A stretch of DNA of 64,000 nt, taken from NCBI GenBank assembly GCA_028278545.1, contig JANQED010000152.1, positions 124,001-188,000 on the forward strand. Reading direction: 5' to 3'. Shown here piece by piece: positions 44,347 to 53,045 of the stretch. The notes below the pieces were generated by a model. That model was not told where the DNA came from. It searched no databases and was given only the letters and a program-made list of their open reading frames with translations. Source of the stretch: Anaerolineales bacterium (lineage in GTDB: Bacteria; Chloroflexota; Anaerolineae; Anaerolineales; UBA11858). The first letter of the stretch is position 1, and each line of letters begins with the position of its first letter. A program made the position numbers and the translations under genes.

Positions 44347-44583
44347 TTAAAGCTTTGACAAGAACTCGTCCCGCGTGAGACCAGCTTGCCTGATGATAGC
44401 CCGCAAAGTCCCAATGGGGATATTTTTGCCTTCCGGCACAATGACCAGATACACTGTGCCATCTGGGTCTGTTTTGGTCAGAGCGTAATGACTCCCCTTT
44501 CCTCTTTTTGGCGCATCTTCAAAGCCCGCCGTGCGTAACACTTTGATGATTTTCCTCGATGAGAGCGAGGGAAGCTTGCTCAT
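44347..44583 (-). CDS. hicA: HicA-family mRNA interferase toxin
   Basis: The 78-residue protein has the HicA double-stranded RNA-binding-like fold: LSSRKIIKVLRTAGFEDAPK, then KGSHYALTK with the catalytic His, and IPIGTLRAIIRQAGLTRDEF. HicA cleaves mRNA when free of HicB. Its start overlaps hicB by four bases. It lies inside the zinc-uptake operon. Confidence 0.92.
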   Translation of the reverse strand: MSKLPSLSSRKIIKVLRTAGFEDAPKRGKGSHYALTKTDPDGTVYLVIVPEGKNIPIGTLRAIIRQAGLTRDEFLSKL

Positions 44584-44819
44584 GGAATAACAACTTCAAG
44601 CGGTGCGGTGAAGTGGTGTGGTGACTCAAGAACGGGGCGAACATCTTCCCAAATGGCTAACTGGCGCGCGTTTTCAAGATAGAGTTCAACAGCATCTCTT
44701 AGCATGTCAAGCGCTTCATCGGGGGTGCTACCAAAGGAAGATACGCCCAATTCTGGGCACTGGGACACGTAGCTGTGACCTTCACGCCAAATTGTAGCAG
44801 TTAGTGTAGCTTGTTTCAT
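44580..44819 (-). CDS. hicB: HicB-family antitoxin
   Basis: The 79-residue protein has the HicB fold: TATIWREGHSYVSQCPELGV, then SFGSTPDEALDMLRDAVELY. It lacks a separate C-terminal DNA-binding domain, so it may not autoregulate strongly. It neutralises HicA. The gene lies 32 bases after the ZnuC-type ATPase. Confidence 0.92.
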   Translation of the reverse strand: MKQATLTATIWREGHSYVSQCPELGVSSFGSTPDEALDMLRDAVELYLENARQLAIWEDVRPVLESPHHFTAPLEVVIP

Positions 44820-44851
44820 AAGTCGCTCCTACAAGATACCATCTAATTCTA

Positions 44852-45697
44852 TCATTCTTGCCCATCCCCACAGCAAGTATCGCCCAGAGCCAGTGTACCT
44901 TCCTCGGTGGGCACCAAATGCAGATGTCCACCATAGGCGGCTAGCAAATTCTCTGGGTTCAGCACCCCCTCTGAGGTCCCTATGCCGAGCATGCGCTGGT
45001 TGAGCAGCATCACCTGATCGAACCGTTGCGCAGCCGTCTTTAGATCGTGCAAAGAGACGATTACCGTTACTCCATCTTCCCTAAGATCATCCAAGATGCG
45101 GAAAACTTCTTCCTGGGATTTGACGTCCAACCCCGAGAGCGGCTCATCCATTAGCATCAACTCGGCTTCCTGAGCCAGGGCACGCGCGATGAACATGCGC
45201 TGCTGCTGACCACCAGAAAGCTGGCTGATCTGCCGTTTGGCAAGATGCGTCAGGCCAACGATTTCCAGCGATTGATCGACGATGTCCCAATCGCTGGCCT
45301 TGGGGTTGCGGAATAGGCCCAACTGCCCGACGCGCCCCATCATGATCACGTCGGCCACCGTGACCGGAAAACTCCAATCGACCAGGCTGCGTTGGGAGAC
45401 ATAGGCAATGCAAATATGACCCCCGGGCACATTCCCATAGATATGTACCTGCCCCTCTGTAGGGGTAAGCACACCGGCGATGATCTTCAGCAATGTGCTT
45501 TTCCCCGCCCCATTGGGACCCACCACGGCCAGGCGTTCACCAATTTTTAGGGCAAAAGTGACATCCTCTAAGGCGATGCCGCTTTCATATCGAAGCCCGA
45601 GGTTCTCGGCGCGCAGAATAGGCGCATCGGCCTGGTGCGGGTGGCGCTGCCTGGAAAGATGTTGGGTTGTCTTTTGCAGTTCTTCGTAGAGGACCAT
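44852..45697 (-). CDS. zinc/manganese ABC transporter ATPase (ZnuC type)
   Basis: The 281-residue ATPase has Walker A VGPNGAGKSTLLKI, signature QLSGGQQQRMFIARAL and Walker B ELMLMDEPLSGLD. The C-terminal tail ends in CCGDGQE, adding a possible metal-binding Cys pair. It lies 54 bases after the binding-protein gene. Confidence 0.93.
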   Translation of the reverse strand: MVLYEELQKTTQHLSRQRHPHQADAPILRAENLGLRYESGIALEDVTFALKIGERLAVVGPNGAGKSTLLKIIAGVLTPTEGQVHIYGNVPGGHICIAYVSQRSLVDWSFPVTVADVIMMGRVGQLGLFRNPKASDWDIVDQSLEIVGLTHLAKRQISQLSGGQQQRMFIARALAQEAELMLMDEPLSGLDVKSQEEVFRILDDLREDGVTVIVSLHDLKTAAQRFDQVMLLNQRMLGIGTSEGVLNPENLLAAYGGHLHLVPTEEGTLALGDTCCGDGQE

Positions 45698-45751
45698 GTT
45701 GCGGCGGGGTAGCCACCCAACCTGGTTAGGTGGCTACCCATAAAGTCAGGG

Positions 45752-46765
45752 TTATTTCAGCGCATCGAGGATCGCTTTGACATTGTACCGCATGTAGTCA
45801 ATGTATGTCCCAGCTTCCCCATCAGGTTCGCCCAAGGAGCCGGTGTAGAGGAAAACCAGCTGGACACCCGTATCCTCAGCGACCCGTTCAGCCAGGGATG
45901 AGTTGACGGTATTGCCGACGAAAACCGCTTTGACATCCAGATCATGAATGGCATCTTCAATTTCAGCCAGCTCTTGCGCGGTGGGTTCAGCTACCGTGCT
46001 GTAACCAGGGATCAGCGCACCAACCTGTTCAAAGCCGTATTGTTCCGCATAATACCCGAAGACAGAGTGGTCGGTGACCAGTTTACGGCTCTCTGCGGGG
46101 ATCAGCGCCACCTGTTCGCGAATCCAGGCATCTAAGGCCTTGAGTTCAGCTTCGTACGCTTCCGCATTCGCAGCGTAGGTCTCGGCATTTTCGGGGTCGA
46201 GCTCACTGAGCTTGTGCTCGATATTGTGCACCCAAACCATCACATTATTGGGATCGGTCCAGGTGTGAGGATCGGCACCACCGTGGTGATGATGTTCTTC
46301 ACCCTCATGACCGTGTTCTTCGCCTTCGTGTTCTTCACCCTCATGGTCGTGCTCTTCACCTTCGTGTTCCTCACCCTCATGGTCATGTTCTTCACCTTCG
46401 AACATCAAGAAGTCAATTCCCTCGGAAACATGAACAACCTTATCTTCCACGCCAGCACTTTCAATGAGGGGATCGAGGAACTCCTCCAGGCCGACACCGT
46501 TGGCGAAAACTACGTCAGCTTCAGCCACTTTGGCAACATCCTGCGGGGAGGGATCGAAACCGTGAGGGTCCGCCCCAATCGGGAGCAGCACACTCAAATC
46601 GATCAGATCACCGCCCACCTGGGCAACCACATCTCCAACGATGGTGGTGGTGGCGACAACCTTAAGTCTGCCCTCACTCGAGGGCGCTTCCACATCCTGA
46701 CCACAGGCAGTCAGCAGCATCGAAATCAAAATAATGGGAAGCAATTGGAATAATTTTTTCTTCAT
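45752..46765 (-). CDS. zinc-binding solute-binding lipoprotein (ZnuA type)
   Basis: ATG 46765 is chosen for its GAGG site and because lipobox LLTACGQ follows; 337 residues. The cluster A-I domain has metal-ligand histidines in GADPHGFDPSPQD, a His/Glu-rich loop of about 50 residues rich in HEGEEHDHEGEE, then GGADPHTWTDP and VTDHSVFGYYAEQYGFE. The His-rich loop indicates zinc rather than manganese. The first gene of the znu operon, directly behind a Zur-type box. Confidence 0.94.
   Translation of the reverse strand: MKKKLFQLLPIILISMLLTACGQDVEAPSSEGRLKVVATTTIVGDVVAQVGGDLIDLSVLLPIGADPHGFDPSPQDVAKVAEADVVFANGVGLEEFLDPLIESAGVEDKVVHVSEGIDFLMFEGEEHDHEGEEHEGEEHDHEGEEHEGEEHGHEGEEHHHHGGADPHTWTDPNNVMVWVHNIEHKLSELDPENAETYAANAEAYEAELKALDAWIREQVALIPAESRKLVTDHSVFGYYAEQYGFEQVGALIPGYSTVAEPTAQELAEIEDAIHDLDVKAVFVGNTVNSSLAERVAEDTGVQLVFLYTGSLGEPDGEAGTYIDYMRYNVKAILDALK
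46295..46402. repeat. 36-base tandem repeat (three units) in the His-rich loop
   Basis: Three 36-base units encode a 12-residue His/Glu repeat of the HEGEEHDHEGEE type. The units differ at several third positions, so the array is not very recent. Confidence 0.85.
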
Positions 46766-46792
46766 AGATACCTCATCAATCTTTGTTTTGAT

Positions 46793-46811
46793 AATGAAAA
46801 TCATTTTCATT
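46793..46811. promoter_or_regulatory. Zur/Fur-type operator, perfect 9-1-9 palindrome
   Basis: AATGAAAAT-C-ATTTTCATT is a perfect palindrome in the classical 19-base Fur/Zur arrangement. It lies between the promoter and the znuA start, where bound repressor would block transcription when zinc is sufficient. Confidence 0.85.
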
Positions 46812-46822
46812 TACGGGCTATA

Positions 46823-46851
46823 ATTCTACTGCCCCTCTCTCCGCACGTCAA
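46823..46851 (-). promoter_or_regulatory. promoter of the zinc-uptake operon
   Basis: On the minus strand TTGACG (46846-46851) and TAGAAT (46823-46828) are spaced by 17 bases; the start would be about 5 bases before the Zur-type box. Confidence 0.65.
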
Positions 46852-46924
46852 GAAGCGAAATGACCCAAATTAGTGATTTCTCATATTGCTCGATCACGTT
46901 GGCCTTAGGGTAGAATAGGCCCTT

Positions 46925-47938
46925 ATGAAGAAAGCCTGGGAATTTTTGGGTGCGGTGGCACTGGGACTGGGTATTTTCCTCCTTTTTGTCACCCTGCAAA
47001 GCGTTAGAAGTGGGGCTTTGGCAATTCCAGACCAACTTTCTCTTTTCACTACCATTTTTCTGGGTATCTTCATTGAAGCGGCACCATTTCTGCTTCTTGG
47101 CACCCTGGCATCTGGGATCGTGGAGATCTTTTTCAGTCGTGAAAAATTGCAGCGCTTCATCCCCCGGAATCCCTTGCTGGGCGCGCTGGCTGGGGGCCTG
47201 ATGGGCTTATTCTTCCCCGTTTGCGAGTGCGGTGTAGTCCCCCTCACCCGGCGGTTGTTCAAAAAAGGACTGCCCCCCTCGATAGGTGTGGCCTTCTTGT
47301 TGGCTTCGCCGGTGCTTAATCCAATTGTCATCGCCAGCACCTATGCGGCCTACGGCTGGGGGCCGATGCTTTGGCTGCGGATTGGTTTGAGTCTGGTGAT
47401 CGCGGTCACCGTTGGATTAATATTCTCCATCCAAAAATACCCCTGGTGGCTGTTGCGGCCGGGTTCAATGTCACCCGTTATGGGAGCCAGCGAAGACACT
47501 CCCGAAACCACCCCTCAACTGCCGTTCTCTACTCGCCTCCGGCATGTCCTGCAATTAGCAGCCGATGAATTCTTCGAAATGGGCCGTTACCTGATCATAG
47601 GCGCTATGCTGGCCGCCCTGATGCAGACCTTCATCCCCCAATCGGCATTGCTGGCGCTGGGTGCAGGGCCGTTTTCGTCAATCATCGTTATGATCCTGCT
47701 GGCCGTAATCCTGTCGATCTGTTCCACGGTGGACGCTTTCGTCTCTCTAGCTTTCGTGGGCACCTTTACCAGCGGATCGATTCTGGCCTTTTTGGTGTTT
47801 GGCCCCATGGTCGATATCAAAAGCACCCTGATGTATTTGCAGGTCTTCCGCAAGAAGACCGTCGTCTATCTGATCCTTTTGCCCTTGCTGATGACCATCC
47901 TGGCAGGGGTGTTTCTGAATTACTACACACAATTCTGA
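46925..47938 (+). CDS. YcgR-like permease (DUF318 / permease family)
   Basis: The 337-residue protein has about eight membrane helices in two similar halves. Each half has a conserved motif: [16 protein letters not shown] in the first and [12 protein letters not shown] in the second, both with cysteines. This matches the YcgR/ArsP-like permease family. It is followed 11 bases later by a YcgQ-like gene, the usual pairing. The genes diverge from the zinc-uptake operon, so a metal-related role is plausible but unproven. A TAGAAT at 46911 suggests a leaderless transcript. Confidence 0.88.
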   Translation: MKKAWEFLGAVALGLGIFLLFVTLQSVRSGALAIPDQLSLFTTIFLGIFIEAAPFLLLGTLASGIVEIFFSREKLQRFIPRNPLLGALAGGLMGLFFPVCECGVVPLTRRLFKKGLPPSIGVAFLLASPVLNPIVIASTYAAYGWGPMLWLRIGLSLVIAVTVGLIFSIQKYPWWLLRPGSMSPVMGASEDTPETTPQLPFSTRLRHVLQLAADEFFEMGRYLIIGAMLAALMQTFIPQSALLALGAGPFSSIIVMILLAVILSICSTVDAFVSLAFVGTFTSGSILAFLVFGPMVDIKSTLMYLQVFRKKTVVYLILLPLLMTILAGVFLNYYTQF

Positions 47939-47949
47939 GGCCCGATTTT

Positions 47950-48705
47950 ATGTCTACAAGGATTTACCGCATTTTACAAGGGCTGATCTTGCTGGGTTTA
48001 GGGTGGTTGCTGTTCCAAAAGTTCTTTACTGGCAAACTGTATTACTACATCAACGAACGCTTCTTCGACCTGGTGACCCTGGCAGCAGCCGGATTCCTTC
48101 TACTTGGGTATGTGGTTTTGGCTTATCGCAAAGATCACCCCCACCATCATGACCACGACCATGGTCACGAGCATCACCACCACGACGAAGGCGGCAGCCA
48201 TTGGGCATTGGCGATCGTCACTATTCCACTCCTGCTGGGCTTCCTGATACCCTCTAAGCCATTGGACGCCAACGTGATCCAGAGCCGGGGCATCGCCAAT
48301 GATGCTCTGTTTACATCCAACCAAAACAAGGATGGGCTCGAACTCAACGCTCCTGCCGACCAACGCAACATCCTCGACTGGGTAAGGGCCTTCAACTATT
48401 CAGAAAACCCTGGTGAGTTCGCCGGCCAGACCGCCGATGTGATCGGCTTCGTCTATCACGATCCCAGGCTGCCTGATCACCAGTTCCTGGTAGGACGGCT
48501 GACAGTCACCTGCTGCGTTGCCGATGCCTTTGCCATCGGTATGGTGGTGGACTGGCCCCAGGCTGCCGCAATGGCCGATAACACCTGGGTGCACGTCCGG
48601 GGAGAGGTGCAGGTCGTGGAAGTCGAGGGGCGCACACTGCCCTTGATCCTTGCCGATAGCGTCAAGAACACCGACCAGCCTGCCCAACCTTATCTCTTCC
48701 CCTAG
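47950..48705 (+). CDS. YcgQ-like TIGR03943-family membrane protein
   Basis: The 251-residue protein has two N-terminal membrane helices, a His-rich loop (HPHHHDHDHGHEHHHHD), a third helix and a C-terminal DUF1980-like domain with VIGFVYHDPRLPDHQFLVGR and RLTVTCCVADAFAIG. This is the usual partner of the YcgR-like permease. The His-rich loop would bind zinc or a similar ion. Its first helix pair is close to the membrane start without a signal peptide. Confidence 0.88.
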   Translation: MSTRIYRILQGLILLGLGWLLFQKFFTGKLYYYINERFFDLVTLAAAGFLLLGYVVLAYRKDHPHHHDHDHGHEHHHHDEGGSHWALAIVTIPLLLGFLIPSKPLDANVIQSRGIANDALFTSNQNKDGLELNAPADQRNILDWVRAFNYSENPGEFAGQTADVIGFVYHDPRLPDHQFLVGRLTVTCCVADAFAIGMVVDWPQAAAMADNTWVHVRGEVQVVEVEGRTLPLILADSVKNTDQPAQPYLFP

Positions 48706-48714
48706 GAAAACCGG

Positions 48715-50070
48715 ATGAGAATTGACCGCTTTGACTATACGGTTTGGGCTGTTAGCCTGTCGCTGATCATTGGGATCACCGGCCTCGTTTGGGGTGGTAC
48801 CCAAAGAGGAGTAAACATCCTTTCTACCATCCCTCCCCAAAATGGACAGGCCGGAGTCAAAGGTCCAATAGTGATCCAATTCCCCCAGCCCATCGACCCC
48901 GACAGCGTCCAGGGATTGTTTTCGCTGGAACCAGGCACTCCAGGCGAAACGATCATCACGGATGATCGGCTACTTTTCATCCCCGATCAGGCCTTTGTCA
49001 CTGGCGAACGATATACCGCAACCTTGCGCGCCGGGGCTGTCGTCCAGGATGGCAGGCAGGTGAAGGAAAACTATTCCTGGACATTCTCAGTGCGCGACCA
49101 GTGGATCCTTTACCTGGGATATGAGGACAACGAACTCTACCGTTCACCGCTGACAGGTGGCGAAAGTGAGCTATTGACGAACACCGATGGACTTATCTTT
49201 GATTTCGCGCCATCCAATGGCGGGAACAAGATCGCCTATTCGGTTATCAACGAGGAGAAGGGTTTTGATGTTTGGCTAATGGATCGGGATGGAGGCAACC
49301 AGAGAATACTGATCGACTGCGGCGTGGATCGCTGTTCAACCCCGGCCTGGTCACCGGACGGTACCCAAATGGCCTACAATCGCATCGAGGCGGGCTTAGG
49401 GCCCGATGAACCCTATGGCGTTCCCAAGATTTGGCTGGCGGACACCTCCACCGGGGAGACAGTTCGTCTGCACCTCGATTCGCAGAAGATCGGCTATCGA
49501 CCCAAATGGTCGCCCGATGGGGGAAAACTGGCTTACGTTGATGGAGTAAATAGTCGAATAGTCGTGCTGGATATTGAAACGGGAGAGGAATTCTATATTC
49601 CCAATCAGTCTGGCCGCACCGGCAGTTGGTCGCCAGATAGCAGCCAGCTCGTATACAGCGACTTTCTGGACACTGAAGCCGGCACGGTGGAAGTGATCAA
49701 CCTGGTCGATTTCGAAACCCAAGATATCATCAATTTGCTTGGTCACCGCCCAAACGAAAACAGCTACAGCAGCCCGGAATGGTCACCAACAGGAACCTGG
49801 ATCGCCACCAGAGCAAAAGTCAACCCCACAGACGTCCACTATGAGTTGATGATCATGGCGGCAGACGCAACCTATGGGCTTGTTTTAGCTGAGGACCCTA
49901 ATTACGCCTATCTCAACCACGGCTTTGACCCTGCTGGTGGGTACCTCTCTTATCAACGCACTCAATTGGGGGTGGCCTATTCAAAACCCGAGGTCTTAGT
50001 CATCGATCTGCAATCGAAAGAGACGCTGCTGTCGATACCCAGTGCCTCTTTTCCAACCTGGCTGCCTTAG
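48715..50070 (+). CDS. membrane-anchored Ig-like and TolB-type beta-propeller protein
   Basis: The 451-residue protein has an N-terminal membrane anchor (VSLSLIIGITGLVWGG). A bacterial Ig-like (Big_5) domain follows at about 40-125 (STIPPQNGQAGVKGPIVIQF). A six-bladed PD40/TolB propeller then has blades with 'WSPDG..LAY' such as WSPDGTQMAYNRIEAG. It lies 9 bases after the YcgQ-like gene, so it may share its transcript. It probably binds ligands outside the membrane; no enzyme motif is visible. Confidence 0.82.
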   Translation: MRIDRFDYTVWAVSLSLIIGITGLVWGGTQRGVNILSTIPPQNGQAGVKGPIVIQFPQPIDPDSVQGLFSLEPGTPGETIITDDRLLFIPDQAFVTGERYTATLRAGAVVQDGRQVKENYSWTFSVRDQWILYLGYEDNELYRSPLTGGESELLTNTDGLIFDFAPSNGGNKIAYSVINEEKGFDVWLMDRDGGNQRILIDCGVDRCSTPAWSPDGTQMAYNRIEAGLGPDEPYGVPKIWLADTSTGETVRLHLDSQKIGYRPKWSPDGGKLAYVDGVNSRIVVLDIETGEEFYIPNQSGRTGSWSPDSSQLVYSDFLDTEAGTVEVINLVDFETQDIINLLGHRPNENSYSSPEWSPTGTWIATRAKVNPTDVHYELMIMAADATYGLVLAEDPNYAYLNHGFDPAGGYLSYQRTQLGVAYSKPEVLVIDLQSKETLLSIPSASFPTWLP

Positions 50071-50077
50071 CGCGTTC

Positions 50078-50635
50078 TCATTCCTTCCATTTGATATTGC
50101 ACCCTAAGCTGGGTCTCTGCTCGACGCTGACCGGCTTCCCGGCGAGAAGATCGTCCAACGCGGCTCGGATGTCTACCCCAGTGACCGGAATATCGCTCTT
50201 GGGGCGCGAATCATCCAACTGGCCGCGGTAGACCAGCTTCAAATCCCCATCGAAGATATAGAAATCCGGGGTGCAGGCCGCTTTATAGGCTTTGGCTACC
50301 TCCTGGGATTCGTCATACAAATAAGGGAAAGGATAGCCCAGGTTCAGAGCATATTCCTTCATCTTATCCGGGTGATCTTCGGGGTAGTTCTCCACATCAT
50401 TGGAGCTGATGGCGACAAACGCCACACTTTGGGGTTGATAATCGTTCGCCAAAGCGACAAGCTGCTCATTAACGTGTTTGACAAAAGGACAGTGATTGCA
50501 GATGAACATAACCACAGTGGCTTTATCCGATTTCAATTCCTGGAGGCTTTTGACTTGCCCAGAAACGGTATCGGGGAGCTTGAATTCAGGGGCAACGGTG
50601 CCCAAAGCGAGCATATTTGAAGGGGTAGCGACCAT
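50078..50635 (-). CDS. thioredoxin-fold redoxin
   Basis: The 185-residue protein belongs to the AhpC/TSA-Redoxin family: APEFKLPDTVSGQVKSL, active-site Cys pair in FICNHCPFVKHV, and a cis-Pro equivalent in ACTPDFYIFD. CNHC differs from the classical CXXC of thioredoxin (CGPC). It has no signal peptide. It lies one base after modB on the same strand, so it is the last gene of the mod operon; the reason for this link is unclear. Confidence 0.88.
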   Translation of the reverse strand: MVATPSNMLALGTVAPEFKLPDTVSGQVKSLQELKSDKATVVMFICNHCPFVKHVNEQLVALANDYQPQSVAFVAISSNDVENYPEDHPDKMKEYALNLGYPFPYLYDESQEVAKAYKAACTPDFYIFDGDLKLVYRGQLDDSRPKSDIPVTGVDIRAALDDLLAGKPVSVEQRPSLGCNIKWKE

Positions 50636-50636
50636 T

Positions 50637-51491
50637 TTATCTTCCTTTCGATTTTTGAGTACTGGATATCCGCAACGATACCACGCTTTCTACTCTCTGG
50701 GTGACCAATCGGGCGATTGCAAAAGAAACGAATGCCAATGCCAGCAGGATCAGCGCGGTTAGAAATGCCCCACCCAGATCACTTTCCAACCTTGAGTAAA
50801 TCAACAGCGGCATGGTCTGGGTACGGCCCTGCAAATTCCCAGCGAACAAGATCGTGGCCCCAAACTCTCCCAAAGCCCTGGCCCAACTGAGCATTAATCC
50901 CGCAAACAGTGAGTTCAAACTGATCGGCAAGATGATACGCCAGAAGGTTACCCAGCGATTAGCGCCATCTACCGCAGCCGCCTCCTGGATTTCATGGTCA
51001 ACCGCTTCGAAACCGGCTTGCGCGGCCCGGATGAAGAAAGGGGCCGAGACAAATACCTGGGCGATGATCACCGCAGTTGCCGTAAAGGGGATGTCAATAT
51101 GCAAGGCTTTGAGCGCCCCGCCCAACAAACCTAAACGACCGAAGGTCGCCAGCAGGGCCAGCCCGGCAATCACCGGAGGGATGACAATGGGCAATTCGAC
51201 GAATAACATCATGAAGCGCTTGAGTGGGAACTGGTATTTGGCGAACACATACGCCAGGGGAGTGCCGGTAACCAGGATGACGATCATGCTGATCAGCGTG
51301 GTGCGCAAGCTCAACCAGACACTGACCAGAATCGCCGGGCTTACGGCTGTAGTGATGGCATCGAAGGAGAGCGTCCGCCAAATCAGCGCAATCAAGGGGA
51401 GAAACAACAACAGCCACAAGCTGGCTGCAAGGAGAACGACAACCACCCGGCCTGGAAGTATCTCGTGATCGTTTTTCAAGGGTATCGACAT
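50637..51491 (-). CDS. modB: molybdate ABC transporter permease ModB
   Basis: ATG 51491 (284 residues) overlaps the end of modA; a longer frame upstream lies inside modA and is unlikely. The protein has six helices, an EAA loop in EIQEAAAVDGANRWVTFWRI and the ModB-type WARALGEFGATILFAGN. It would import molybdate or tungstate with ModA. No ModC ATPase gene is adjacent, so the motor must be encoded elsewhere. Confidence 0.92.
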   Translation of the reverse strand: MSIPLKNDHEILPGRVVVVLLAASLWLLLFLPLIALIWRTLSFDAITTAVSPAILVSVWLSLRTTLISMIVILVTGTPLAYVFAKYQFPLKRFMMLFVELPIVIPPVIAGLALLATFGRLGLLGGALKALHIDIPFTATAVIIAQVFVSAPFFIRAAQAGFEAVDHEIQEAAAVDGANRWVTFWRIILPISLNSLFAGLMLSWARALGEFGATILFAGNLQGRTQTMPLLIYSRLESDLGGAFLTALILLALAFVSFAIARLVTQRVESVVSLRISSTQKSKGR

Positions 51492-51492
51492 C

Positions 51493-52311
51493 TCAATAAG
51501 CAATATTTGTTTGTAAAGATGCAAATCCCCAATTAGCCAGGATAGCCTGCCCGGCGTCGCTGAGCACGAATTCGATGAAATCCTTTGCCAGGGCCTCTTG
51601 CCGGGAATCTTGGATCGTGGCAATTGGGTAGCTGGCGATCACGTTCAGCGCATCAGGGATTTGAATTTGTTCGACCTGGTCAGCGATATCTGGCGTGATA
51701 TCGGAAACGTAGACGATGCCGGCGTCTGCTTCTCCCAAGGCCACTTTTGTTGAAACCTGCCGGACATTACTCTCTTCGGAAACGAGGTTGCCGTAAATTC
51801 TACCCCCTGCGGCCCCCGGTAAATGGCGGATAATCTGATCGGCATAATCTCGCGCCGGCACCCCCTCAACCGCCACCAGCAAGCTGACTCCCGGATTACC
51901 CAAATCTTCGATAGTGCGGATCTCCGCCGGGTTCCCTGCCGGGACGAGAATGGTCAATTTGTTAGCCGTAAACGACACGACATCAAAAGGATCAACGCGG
52001 CCACTGGCAACAGCCATTTGCATCTGATTTTCATTGGCAGAGGCAAACACATCAGCCGCAGCACCCTCTCTCAATTGGAACGCTAATTGCGAGGAACTGG
52101 CGAAATTCAGCACCACATCGGTGCCAGGGTTGTCAGCTTCAAATGCCTCTTCGAGTTCTGTGAAGCTGTCTGTCAGCGATGCCGCGGCGAAGACGATCAA
52201 CTGATCGGTTTTGGCGCTGTCAACCTCGGGTGTGCTATCACAAGAAACCAATCCGATAATTAAGGGCGTCCACAGCCACCAGGAAAACAAGCGCAGTGCT
52301 ATTTTCATCAT
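51493..52311 (-). CDS. modA: molybdate-binding lipoprotein ModA
   Basis: ATG 52311 (or 52308) gives 272 residues with lipobox LVSCDS. The ModA signature is present: QLIVFAAASLTDSFTELEEA, FASSSQLAFQLREGAAADVF and VALGEADAGIVYVSDI. It follows directly, eight bases after the PadR-type gene, on the same strand. It captures molybdate or tungstate outside the membrane. Confidence 0.93.
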   Translation of the reverse strand: MMKIALRLFSWWLWTPLIIGLVSCDSTPEVDSAKTDQLIVFAAASLTDSFTELEEAFEADNPGTDVVLNFASSSQLAFQLREGAAADVFASANENQMQMAVASGRVDPFDVVSFTANKLTILVPAGNPAEIRTIEDLGNPGVSLLVAVEGVPARDYADQIIRHLPGAAGGRIYGNLVSEESNVRQVSTKVALGEADAGIVYVSDITPDIADQVEQIQIPDALNVIASYPIATIQDSRQEALAKDFIEFVLSDAGQAILANWGFASLQTNIAY

Positions 52312-52318
52312 CGTAGAA

Positions 52319-52861
52319 CTATTGGGCCGCAGGGGCAAAATCAAATTTACCGACAGAATCCAACCATGCCAACATCGCCGAAACCTGACCAATACGGAAA
52401 TCGTGGATCGCCATTTCGAAGGATTGATGCGCCGTCAACTCTTGCCTGGATTGCTGTTCTTCGTCCAACCAACCGCTGCAGGCCTCAACCTGTCTCTGAA
52501 TGAGCTGTTTTTTCAGCCCCGGCCCCTCTTGAATGGCGAAAAACAGCTTCACCAGGAATTCGAGCCTGAACTGGCGTCCATTTTCTACTGGCTGGACAAC
52601 CCATGCCCTGTAAGCAGCTTTCCCATCTTCCGTGATGCGAAAAACCTTGCGCGCCGGGCGGTTCTCCTGGTGGAGGGTATCCGCCCGAAGCAATCCCCTT
52701 GCTTCAAGTCGGCCAAGCGTGGCATATAAGCGGCTCTGTTTTATACGCCAGATTTCCCACAACCCTGGCAGATTCGTAAAACGCTGATAGATTTCATAAC
52801 CGTGGAGTTGCTCGGAGCGTAAAAAGCCTAGCAGGGCAATATCACTGACCATGTAAGCCAC
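52319..52861 (-). CDS. PadR-family regulator upstream of modAB
   Basis: The 180-residue protein has a PadR winged helix (ALLGFLRSEQLHGYEIYQRF, then SRLYATLGRLEARGLL and RKVFRITEDG) and a C-terminal helical domain (Vir_act_alpha_C type). It is the first gene of the mod operon, unlike the usual ModE control of molybdate uptake. Whether it senses molybdate or something else is unknown. Confidence 0.9.
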   Translation of the reverse strand: MAYMVSDIALLGFLRSEQLHGYEIYQRFTNLPGLWEIWRIKQSRLYATLGRLEARGLLRADTLHQENRPARKVFRITEDGKAAYRAWVVQPVENGRQFRLEFLVKLFFAIQEGPGLKKQLIQRQVEACSGWLDEEQQSRQELTAHQSFEMAIHDFRIGQVSAMLAWLDSVGKFDFAPAAQ

Positions 52862-52865
52862 CTTA

Positions 52866-52900
52866 TATTCATGTCATAAATATTCATGCAATGAATAATA
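52866..52900. promoter_or_regulatory. candidate PadR operator upstream of the mod operon
   Basis: The TATTCATG sequence occurs twice in direct orientation 17 bases apart, and the second copy is also part of an inverted ATTCATGCAATGAAT. This lies within 40 bases of the PadR start. Confidence 0.5.
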
Positions 52901-52975
52901 CCACAAGCACGGCCTGCACTGGCGTTTAACTTCAAAAGACACATAACGGCTCGAAGGCTTTTGTTAGACAATATG

Positions 52976-53004
52976 TTGACAAAATATAAACGCCGCCTTA
53001 TAAT
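52976..53004 (+). promoter_or_regulatory. promoter of the DUF1295 gene
   Basis: A perfect TTGACA (52976-52981) and perfect TATAAT (52999-53004) are spaced by 17 bases, 42 bases before the start codon. It is the strongest consensus match in the window. Confidence 0.85.
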
Positions 53005-53045
53005 ATCCAACCTCATCTACCGAAGGATAAGGAAGGGATATAACC

